NCBI GenBank assembly: GCA_010093685.1
Contig: MU006223.1
Location: 1,032,495 to 1,096,494, forward strand
DNA: 64,000 nucleotides
Source: Ophiobolus disseminans
Lineage: Eukaryota; Ascomycota; Dothideomycetes; Pleosporales; Phaeosphaeriaceae
Direction of reading: 5' to 3'
The position numbers and the translations under genes are program-made. The notes beneath the pieces were generated by a model that had not been told where the DNA came from, searched no databases, and worked only from the letters and a program-made list of their open reading frames with translations. Shown piece by piece: positions 44,262 to 53,492 of this stretch. The first letter of the stretch is position 1. Every line of letters begins with the position of its first letter.

Positions 44262-44727
44262 ATGCTGCACACTTTCCACATCCTGCCGCGTTCAGAGAAG
44301 CATTCAACCACCACACCGACGTCACAAACGATAACTGAGTACGATTTCAAAACACAAGAAATAAGAGACATGCCAAGTTTACGTTCGTCCGCTCTCACGA
44401 TGTTCTCCATACGTTTGAGTGCCGAAAAGAGAGAACCAAAACCGTACTATTACAATCGCATGAACCCGCAGGAGCTGTTCGTGTGGGAGATCATCGTAAG
44501 TACTACCTTTTCCCGCGTGATTTTTACCACTGGAACATAAAACTGACTGTTAATAGGGCGAAGAAAAGCACGAGTGGCGTCGTGATCGGAAAGGCAGGCT
44601 ACACAAGGTTCGCCTGACACCAAAAGAGCGCGCAGCACGACAGAAACTGTTCTACGACACTCGAGTAGGACACGGCGTCTGCGGCGACGATTGGATGCGA
44701 AAAGCTCTTCCAAAGCGCGCACCTTGA
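44262..44727 (+). CDS. Small two-exon protein, function unknown
   Basis: Exons 44262-44495 and 44557-44727 join through a well-formed 61-nt intron (GTAAGT...TTAATAG); 134 residues. The join reads ELFVWEII then GEEKHEWRRDRKGRLHKVRL with phase kept. The second exon is very basic (RRDRKGR, TPKERAARQK) and ends LPKRAP. No signal peptide, TM helix or domain is recognised. The first ~45 residues look less protein-like, so the true start may be a later Met (for example in MPSLRSSALTMF). Support is the intron quality and charge pattern only. Confidence 0.45.
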
Positions 44728-45234
44728 TCTCGTCCTGGCATCGGGAAGAGAGGCGATGCGATTACTACGATTCTGGGAAGGCTTCTAGGCTATTGTCCCT
44801 ATGTGTAGTTGAGATTTAGCGACGGCGTACAGGGCAAATTTCGGGCTGTCAACGAAAGCGCTTTGAAGACAGCTAGGCTACGGTTTCATTTGTTTATATC
44901 GGTGGGCATTAGAGATACCCGCGGGCTACTCATGCATTGAATGGCGGCGTTCACATCCTCGCGTAACACAATCACATGTTTTCACATTAACATTTGCTTG
45001 TTGAGATATCTAGGCTGAATTTTAGCTTGTTGAATAATTGTGTTGTGATAAGGAAATTTGTGAAGGCTGATTTCGCAGCCGCCACAGCCCGTCGCCCTAA
45101 ATCCCCGATTGGCTGTGCTGCGGGCAGTGCCTGCCATCGCCCCTGGAATTCGGCTGTGACCTAACGTTCACTTTCCATCCCCACCACAACAGCGTATCGC
45201 CATCCAATCTCTTCGCGATGTTCTGGCCGTATCC
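44728..45234. other. Intergenic, 0.5 kb
   Basis: Non-coding between two plus-strand genes. It should hold the promoter of the BTB-type gene. Nothing else is seen. Confidence 0.45.
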
Positions 45235-46578
45235 GTGATGAAGTCCGCCTCGAGGAGTCACATTCAACATCCTCTATACACCATGTCAGACGAGGACGAC
45301 TCGCTAGTTGTTGTTGCCCCAAGTGGCAACCTCATCCTGGACATTGCGCAAGATGAGCATGGTCCGCAGTACGCGTATCGCGTAGAGTCGACAACGCTGC
45401 AGCAAAACTCGCGATACTTTGAGAATCTTCTGAGTGACCGCTTTAGTGAAGGGCAGCAACTGTCGGCAGCTCTGGGAGCTCTCAAACTGCAAGGTCATTC
45501 AGATCTAGCAGAAGTCTCGCCGGATGCGCTGCCCCGAATATCGATAGTCAATGTGGGTAGGATAGCGATATCGAAGAGCTCTGCCTTGCAGCCTTTACTT
45601 GCCGATTTCCTGTGTGCAGTACATGGCCTCGACCTCGCCAACTCGAATCCACCGGTCGCAAACCTTGCGAACCTCGCCGTCGTTGCAGACCGCTTCGATG
45701 CGGTTGCATGCCTCTCAACATACGTACGACGGAGGAAATTTATACATGTAATAGACGCAAAGTCGAGAGGGAAGCCGAATCCGACCTTGACGGAGGACAG
45801 GGTGCGACAGAAGCTGCTGGTTGGAATTTTGTTCGATCACCCACCATGGGTCACGAAATACTCTAAGCATCTCATGATGCGCGACTCAATACAATGGCGG
45901 CCTGGGGTGGAGGAAGATCATACCAAAGCGTTGTGGTGGGACGTGCCGAATGGCGTGGAGGACGAGATGATTCAGCGGCGCGAATATATCCTCGAGACAA
46001 TCAACTCGCTCCAGGCGCACTTTCTCAGGCTGTACACTTCAGGAGAGCGACAGTGTAAGCTTGGGTATGATACCTCATTGGCGTGTGACTCCTTTCAGTT
46101 GGGGGAGATGGTGCGCTTCTTCCACAAGATTGATACCGTTAGACTGCAAGGGAAGATCTACGACACCACAGAACCTACATATTACTTGGGAGACATCGAC
46201 CGTCTTTTGGTGTCTCTGCGACAATGTTCCAACTACCAGATTGATAGCAACCACGCGCACTGTGGACTGAGGTCACGACTGCTCCCATTGCTCGATCTGG
46301 TTCATAATCAGCTCAGTCTCGACACCGGTAGTTTAGACATTGGGATTTGTTTGGAGTGCTGGCACAACCACCGCTCGGAATATGCCTGGAGTCTAGCGAA
46401 GCGACCGGTCATTTGGGCTCACCCACGCTCCCTTACCGGCAATCGGACGCTTGCAAACGGCTTCCGGCGGAAAGGTCATCAGCGGTCGCCCAGTAATAGC
46501 TGCCTCAGCAAGCATCTTGCGGTTAGGGACCTGTTCATGGCTGTGGAGAGGGATTGGACGGCTAGAGATGCGTACTGA
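45235..46578 (+). CDS. BTB/POZ-type fungal protein
   Basis: Single exon, 447 residues, ATG at 45235; the Met of MSDEDD (residue 17) is also possible. Residues ~25-75 read PSGNLILDIAQDEHGPQYAY and STTLQQNSRYFENLLSDRFS, the first strand and helix pattern of BTB domains used by fungi (ligand protected, then LxxxSxYFxxLL). The domain continues through DFLCAVHGLD and VVADRFDAVACLSTYVRRRK. The C-terminal ~270 residues are a helical, Trp- and Cys-containing region conserved in this kind of protein, with no name I can give. BTB proteins often dimerise or adapt substrates for Cul3 ligases; which applies here is unknown. The frame is intact, unlike the BTB gene at 51.6-52.5 kb. Confidence 0.75.
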   Translation: MMKSASRSHIQHPLYTMSDEDDSLVVVAPSGNLILDIAQDEHGPQYAYRVESTTLQQNSRYFENLLSDRFSEGQQLSAALGALKLQGHSDLAEVSPDALPRISIVNVGRIAISKSSALQPLLADFLCAVHGLDLANSNPPVANLANLAVVADRFDAVACLSTYVRRRKFIHVIDAKSRGKPNPTLTEDRVRQKLLVGILFDHPPWVTKYSKHLMMRDSIQWRPGVEEDHTKALWWDVPNGVEDEMIQRREYILETINSLQAHFLRLYTSGERQCKLGYDTSLACDSFQLGEMVRFFHKIDTVRLQGKIYDTTEPTYYLGDIDRLLVSLRQCSNYQIDSNHAHCGLRSRLLPLLDLVHNQLSLDTGSLDIGICLECWHNHRSEYAWSLAKRPVIWAHPRSLTGNRTLANGFRRKGHQRSPSNSCLSKHLAVRDLFMAVERDWTARDAY

Positions 46579-47561
46579 GGACTATCGAGCGCATTTGAGG
46601 CAGCTATGACGAAGATCGCTAAGGCTGAGATTATAAGCTTAAATGGACTTCGTTTGGGACTTGTAACCAGGCCGTTTATGCGACCGCCAGCTTCAGCCCT
46701 ACCACGTGTGCAGGAACTGGCACAAAGCTTCCAGAAGGCTGCGGCTCTAGACGGGAGGACCTTTCTGTAATGGACAGTCACCAGCTTCTCTTCTAGGCGC
46801 CTGTCAAACGGAGAAGCATAATAAACATCAGATGCGCCTGAAGTGTGCCTTGCTTATTCAATTTCCGACAATACGATACTTGACGGCTAATCGGGGAAGT
46901 GCGGAATGCACGAGGCAACACTCATGTGCCATCCCACCACTACCCAGATACAGATGAAGTATGAGTAGAAGAACGGCTGACCCGAGCGCTAGAAGCAAGC
47001 ATGCGTCCGACTAACCGATGCTGAGGTAGATGATCTGGGTAGTGAGCGGAGGGGTCACATGTTGCTCGCTTATGCACAGCCTTGTTAGCGCGTGACTAGG
47101 GTGCTGCGCCTACCCAGGGTGCCAGGCCTTTGCACCACCATGAACGGCTGCGCCTCAGGAGACAGGGCAGCGGCTGCCACAAGGCACATACTCATTGATC
47201 TGTGGTTTCATTGACTGCTGAAACCAGTGCTGTGGCAGAGTTCAAGGCGCCTTCAAGGCAGATTGATGGCAACGAGAACTTCAAAATTGCCCCTCAAGGG
47301 CTGGTATATAGAAGATTCAATGACCCGTGGTTACAGCGGGTACCTACCTGCAACAAGCGCAACCTGCTCAAGTCATTCACTGTTCCATTTTCCGCATTGG
47401 TTTGCCCCTCCTCTGACTAATAAAAGGCCGTTTGCTCCTGCCCAATGTCTTACTCATTTGCCACGTACCACGTTCAAAGCACACCCTGCGTCAACTCCCC
47501 CGACTCTTACAGAATATCAACCCTACAACATAGCATCCCATCATCTTCATCAAAGATAGGC
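46579..47561. other. Intergenic, 1.0 kb
   Basis: No supported gene. A frame at 47227-47559 runs up to the next gene's start but looks like leader sequence. It includes the promoter of the von Willebrand A gene. Confidence 0.45.
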
Positions 47562-48639
47562 ATGTTCGGAAGCCTCAAGAAGAAACTCTCCAAACGGAGT
47601 TCAAACCCTCTCAACGACCCGACCTGGTCTGGTGCAGGTATGAGCTCAAACGCGCCAACAAACGCGAAATCTACAGGTCCGTGGAGTGGCGGTCTGACAC
47701 CACCACAAGATCACAACTCAGTTTCCTCGTCATCTCCTGCCACACGAAGGCCTAGTAAGTACCGACAGTCCTTGCGCAGCGCTCGCTAGAACTTGGAGTT
47801 CTAACAACTCTCTAGATCGCTCAAGCATGAACCCTTTCAGTTCCTCAAATGATGCCCCTCCCGCCTACACGCCAGGTCCTGCCCAGATAGTACCGCCAGT
47901 CGTTTCTGCCGACTCAGACGATGATCCGTATACCTTTCTTAAGTCGTTCGATACCATATTCATCATTGACGACAGTGGATCCATGGCCGGTAGCTCGTGG
48001 ACTGAGACTGCCAGAGCTCTCGAGACAATCACGCCTATCTGCACTGCGCGCGACGCGGATGGCATTGACATCTACTTTTTGAACCACCCAGACTCATCAC
48101 ACTATAAGAACATCACCCGCGACAGCGTCATCAAAGAAATCTTCCAATCCGTAAGACCCAGTGGCGCAACCCCAACCGGCCAACGTCTCCATAGTATTCT
48201 TGGACCCTATCTTGAGCGTTACCGGAAGCGGCCTAAGACCACCAAGCCTATCAACATCATCGTCATCACCGATGGCGCGGCAACGGACGACTTGGATGGG
48301 CCCATCATGTCCGCAGCCAAGAAGCTCGATAGATTGGATGCGCCTTCATGGCAAGTTGGTATCCAGTTCTTCCAGGTTGGCAAGGATGAACGAGCACGAA
48401 AAGCCCTCAAGGCGCTCGATGACGAACTCGGTAACATCGCTGGCGACGGTGATCTCAGGGATATTGTGGACACTGTGCCGTTTACCGGTGAGGGCAATGC
48501 AGAGCTCAATGCACAAGGCATCTTGAAAGTGGTAAGTGGACTCACACATACTATTCTTGCCGTGACTAACACCTTTTAGGTACTCGGCTCAGTGAACCGC
48601 CGTATCGATCGCAACTCTAAGGAACTGTATCGTAAATAA
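47562..48639 (+). CDS. von Willebrand factor A-domain protein, cytosolic
   Basis: Exons 47562-47754, 47816-48531 and 48580-48639; introns 61 and 48 nt; 322 residues. There is no signal peptide. The first ~110 residues are Ser/Pro-rich and basic at the start (MFGSLKKKLSKRSS). The vWA domain follows: DTIFIIDDSGSMAG contains the MIDAS DxSxS motif; PTGQRLHSILGPYL supplies the MIDAS Thr; INIIVITDGAATDDL supplies the third metal-ligand region (TDG). The end, LGSVNRRIDRNSKELYRK, is a small basic tail. The intracellular vWA family in filamentous fungi is common but poorly studied; vWA domains mediate metal-dependent protein contacts. The gene model is secure because every junction keeps phase and family text. 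Confidence 0.85.
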
Positions 48640-51600
48640 CGCGTATTTCCACGGGTCTCGGTGGCATCTGTTCCAGCTGTTCACGGCGAGTCTGCCTTGC
48701 GGGAACACGGTACATGGTCTGGGTCACTCAATGAAGTCTCGTGCATATTCGCTTGCATACAGGCTTCAATTTGTTCCTTCTGGTGGGCAATTGCATGGCT
48801 TTGGCGTTAGGTCGGGCGGCACGGAAATGATCACCTTTTGGGCACGGCATCGGCATATGATACCCGGTTACAAACCACACGGCGGGGATCTGCTTTGCTG
48901 TCTGTGTTTCATCACGGTTCCAAGGATGGAAAATCCCACATTGTTAGGACTCGCGGTTAGACAAAATTTCGAACATCTCATTTCTGTAATTGAGCTACCA
49001 CATCAGAATATTTCCTACTTTCCCGTGATTCTCAAGACTTTCAAAGCTAAAGTTGCACATATGGAGGGGTAACATTAGAAGGATGCCAGGCGTAGTGTGC
49101 CTTACCCGCAAGGCAGATTCGTGATCTACCGGTTGCAGTGAACCTCCCAGTAAGCGACCCATCACCATTTTCGCTATACTATTATCAATCACGGACTAAC
49201 TGATCCAGAGTAGCGGGTCCGTACTGCATTGTCTGATGAGCACAAACTATGCGGAGTCCAAGACGTGTGCGGCAGAGATTGGGCACGGTGAGTATGCCTC
49301 AGGCACCCCAGCACCATCCAAGTACAAACTAACATGATTGCGGCGCACCACAACTTCATTTGTACTCATACATTACTGAAGCACACCAACGACGCGAGGG
49401 CTTACCCGGTGAGGCTCCACTTGGCTGGACGCCAATCACCACCGGGCGGTGACCCCACTGCAAGACCCGATGAGCGCACCGGAGGTCGACTGTTGGTGCC
49501 GTTCACTGCGGAGATCCGTCTATGCAAACTTGGGTGGGTCTAACGTTAGGGTCCAGTCCTCTATCACGTCAGTACCACAGTTCTGCCATGAGGTGAGCGA
49601 GAGCTTCTCGACATAAAGTAGCATTGCACGAAGCCTTTATTTTCTTCGTCATGGCCTCTTCCTATCAAAATCACCCACATGGGATTCTTGCAACACATGC
49701 ATCTTGACGACGACTCGAGTGCTCACTCTGTCCATATTCGAGTCGCTGTCGAGATGAAATTGGACGATGATGAGCGACCGCTAATTTACTGGTGAATATC
49801 GACTAAGTCCTGAAAGAAGTGCAGAGGTCATTCCTGCGGTCACGACTTGCAAACGCAAAAGAGCGCAATAAAAAAATGGTATGCCAGCACGAACAAGGGG
49901 GATGTTCAGCTGGGTTCTTTCCTGCATTGACCCATTTGAAATTCTGCAACACACGCATCTTGGAATTTCGACCATGTCGAGAAGTCTGCAGACCAAGCAA
50001 AACGACTCGTATGCTCGCGCGTTCGAGTCGATATCGGACGAAAGATTGATTTGGACGATGATGAGCGATTGCTGTACACGCTGGTGCTGTCAAATATCGA
50101 CTGAGTCCTGAAATGTCAGCAGTGCTCTTCCAAACCGGAAGTCATGTTGTTGTGGGTATTGATGCCGGCATGAACAATCGGAATTGGTCTGTCGGGGCTC
50201 TTGCATCCATCAAGGTCATGCAGCTCACACACCTGGAGACAGTATCGCGGCATCCTCATCGACCCGACAGGGACGCTCTCTTGCCCAAGAAGATCGATGC
50301 AGACCTCGGGATGTGTAACAAACCGGGATGGTGGTACGGGATGTCTTGAATTAGATGCGGCTTCGGGGGCGGTGATGGCTTGCTGTGGTGCATCCGAGTA
50401 AGATTATGAGCCTCATAAGTCAGTATGGTGCAATGAACTGTCATGGAACTGAGCGAAGGATGCACACCTGGAGTAGTTGAGGAGTCTGCACTGTATCTAT
50501 CGAAGTCCAGGTGGAAATCCAGGGGAGAAGAAGCATTGGAGCCAGTAGAATAGAGAATCCAATGAAGAAATAAGTCTTCTGGAAATAATAGCGATGAGTG
50601 AGGCTTGCGTGTGTTCAAAGCTGGAAAAGCTGCAAGACAAATAGGAGACTTGTGCTGATGTGAGTGAGAAGAAGAAGACGTCAACACTCGAGCTGTCTTT
50701 TTGTGCAAGAAACGACTTTACAGGCTTTTGCTGATTATCATAGTTATGACCACCATAATGGTTGGCACGGTGCGTTTTAAGAAAGTGCATACTCGCATGG
50801 AGGAAGAACACATGAATATTTTTGCAGGGCAAGCATCATCAGCACTTCAGTCGACAGGAGCTATACGTTATGCCAACTATAATTTAGGATGTGCCTGGTT
50901 ACAGGCAGTGAACTTGCCATAAAGACACCTCAAGGATGCAGTAGGCAATCTAGAAACGTTCAGGCTTTTCTAACTTCATTTATGCTACTCTCGCGCGTAC
51001 ACAACCCAGCCTCGACATCAGTGCACCAGCCACCGCAAGCAACGCACGATTCGCAATACTCCCCTACTACCCACATCCACACTCCACATAATCCGCCTTC
51101 AGTTCGTCCCTAACCATCTTCATGTACCTGGGTGCTAGATGCACTGAAGACTTTTTACACTTGACTATCTAAACTGACATCTCCAATCTCTTAAATGAAG
51201 GCATACTTGTTGCTGGCTAGTATTGAAAGTGATCTGTGGTCGGGATGGCTGGGTAGAAGAGCGAGGGCTAGAAGAGAAGTCTAGATAGCGTGCCATAGAA
51301 TTCACAATGAAGAGAGTATTGAACAAAGTCATTACGCAAGAGAAAGGGAACGTGTGGTCAGCTACATAGGGGCTCGAAAGTAGTTTATATGCGTGCTTTG
51401 GTCTAGATTAGTGCATGGTGAGTGGATAGGATTAGCGTTGAGACACTCACTTCGGTCAAGGCTTTGATCCGAAGCCAACATGGCGTGAAAATAATTCTAA
51501 TACTTACTTTTGGGGGTGACCCTGCCCAATTGCTTTTGAAGTGTCCTGCATACGTCGTCCTCTCCTCGCATAAACATTGTCTCCCAACCCAACGATTTTC

Positions 51601-51641
51601 AGAAACTCCAGCGTACCAGGGCCAACCATATTTCAGCCCAC
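48640..51641. other. Long gene-poor interval with a diverged direct repeat
   Basis: A 3.0-kb gap. It contains the ~260-nt period repeat at 49681-50135. ORFs such as 50256-50708 (-) and 51422-51778 (+) show no motifs. No transposase, RNA gene or LTR is seen. Confidence 0.5.
49681..50135 (+). repeat. Diverged direct repeat, period about 260 nt
   Basis: Copy A (~49681-49830) and copy B (~49938-50135) share blocks in the same order: GCAACACA(T/C)GCATCTTG, CGACTCG, TTCGAGTCG, TTGGACGATGATGAGCG and AATATCGACT(A/G)AGTCCTGAAA. A further shared block, ATGCC(A/G)GCA(C/T)GAACAA, falls at ~49880 and ~50162. This shows that the unit extends across the spacer. The copies are too diverged for a recent duplication. 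Confidence 0.6.
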
Positions 51642-52498
51642 TCACGCCGGCTGTTCGAAAACAAAGTTCCTTTTCTCCTTGTGACACGATCCTTTCTTCT
51701 TGCTATGCTCATGATACTTGCACGGATCGTCGTACTCGCCCATATCCTCAAAGTACCGATCCACATCCTCCACCATAATCGCATCCCTCCGCATCTTTAT
51801 GCCCACGCACTTGAGCAAGTCCGTCAAGAAATCCTTTGGCGCATCTTGCTTCGGCAGTTCTTTGAAGTCGTTGTCGTCCCAGAGATGCACGGCGAGATCG
51901 ACAGCGAATTTGCGGTGGCGCGATCGAGGCGCTGTGTGCGGGTAGATGACGTTGGCGATTTCGATGTAGTAGGCGACATCTGTGGCCATTTTGTCAACGG
52001 CCATGTCGATGAGGGCGTCGGCCAAATTTGGTGTCTTGAAGGAAGGCGCTGATTTTGTAGCATTCGCTCCATTTTGTCCATTCGGCGTCTGACGAGGTCT
52101 CGGACGTTTCGTCCTTGGCGACGTCGTTGTCGGCGACGTTGTAGAAGCGTCCGCTATAGAGCCATTTTAAGGTAAATTCCGAAAGCTTTGGGGTTTGCAT
52201 TAGGCAGTCGGACGGTGTGGTTGGTTGTCTCTATCTTGTCGTCGCTGAAAATTTTCTCGAAGTACTTGGAGCTGGCACAGACGTGGGGCTGGTGGACGAG
52301 AAACTTGTCCTCGCTCTTGCCGATCAATACGGTAAGTGGCCAAGAGTAAAAGCTAGTCTTCGTCAGTGTTGACTGGCGAGGATGTAGAGCGAAGACTGAC
52401 GTCGGGCCGTCACTCATATTGCATCGAAGCCTCTTGGAGGCAAGGTACTGGTCCGAGTCGTCGGTTTCACGCTTGATAGCCACTGTACCGACACTCAT
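51642..52498 (-). pseudogene. BTB/POZ-domain gene with two +1 frame breaks
   Basis: From ATG 52498 (MSVGTVAIKRETDDSDQYLA) the protein enters a clear BTB domain: LTVLIGKSEDKFLVHQPHVC, ASSKYFEKIFSDD and NHTVRLPNANPKAFGIYLK. The frame then breaks at an A-run (TTTT on the plus strand, 52165-52168); dropping one base gives the expected LKWLYSGRFYNVADND. It continues through SECYKISAFLQDTKF and breaks again at GGCC (52020-52023); dropping one base gives ADALIDMAVDKMA and the intact end up to the stop at 51642. The corrected length is about 284 residues, normal for small fungal BTB proteins, which bind partners or Cul3 through this fold. Two insertions in short homopolymers may be sequence errors or true decay. 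The domain identity is secure. Confidence 0.7.
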
Positions 52499-53492
52499 TG
52501 CTGAAGTAGACTGCCCAGAGTAATAGGATCGATGATATGCAGGTAGAGGAGTATGATAGATTGAAAGTAGTGAAACAGTCATGTGAGATGGAGCAAAGGC
52601 CCACTAAGTGCTGATCAGTTACCCAAGGGTAAGAGAAGGGATCTTGTATATCGCCCAGGAGTGGGGTCACACAGTGGGTCTGAATGCTGCTTTAATACAG
52701 AGGCTTTGTATTTAGAAGTAATATCGGGACTGGCCATCTGTAGACTGTGGTGAACACAACTTGACCCGGGTCACTTCAATTGAGATGCCATCCCCGATAC
52801 TTTACAGCTTCGTCGATTGGGAAGAGCGGTTGTGTCTGGGGGTTCCAGCCTTCATTTCCTTGGAGTTCACCTTTTGAATTCGTCGATTGAATACTGAGCT
52901 TCGCAATATGTCGAATGAGGGGTATTTCGTCAGTTTCATGGCGCCTGATCCAGAGTTGAGTCATTCTTGACGTGTTTCGTCAGCCTTGAATTATATCAGG
53001 CCGCGGTGGTAGTCAGGCAGCGACAGCCGCATACAGTACGAATATGCTCAGCCCTAGGCATAGCAGTGCAAGAGTGGTAGTTGTGTGCTGTCAAGCCACG
53101 TTATGCGCCCATCATAGGCACCGGAGAATTGCGGTGGACTGATGTGGGTCGGGCTGAGCATGGGGGACCCTGCTAGTCTAGGCCACGTTGGGCCCTAGCG
53201 CCGTAGTGGGGGTATGACGCACCTGCCTCACCGGCCAGGTTTCGTAGCGCCTCGAAGATTCTATGAAGCGACTAGATGTCACGACAGCCTTCGAGGTGGA
53301 CCGAGAAGTCACTCCATCGCACTGTGCTTTCAACAGCCTCGAGTCTTGGAAGTATATAAATCCTCGACCCTCCACAGCACTTCTCTTGCAACTCAGAGAC
53401 ACCCAGCGCAACATCAGCGTACACACAACCAATAATTTTTTTCAGCGACTACATTCCGACACCACCATAAATAAGGCTAGCCACACCACAAA
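52499..53492. promoter_or_regulatory. Intergenic with HSP104 promoter
   Basis: A 1.0-kb divergent interval. Near its right end is a TATA box (TATATAAA at 53353-53360), about 135 nt before the HSP104 ATG. A heat-shock-element-like GAAGATTCTATGAAG lies at 53254-53268. No gene is supported inside. Confidence 0.55.
53254..53268 (+). promoter_or_regulatory. Heat-shock-element-like array upstream of HSP104
   Basis: GAAgaTTC is a perfect inverted GAA pair, followed after 3 nt by another GAA; a TTC lies 10 nt upstream of the pair. The standard element is nGAAnnTTCnnGAAn, so this array is one base off in its last gap. It sits about 95 nt before the TATA box. Confidence 0.45.
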
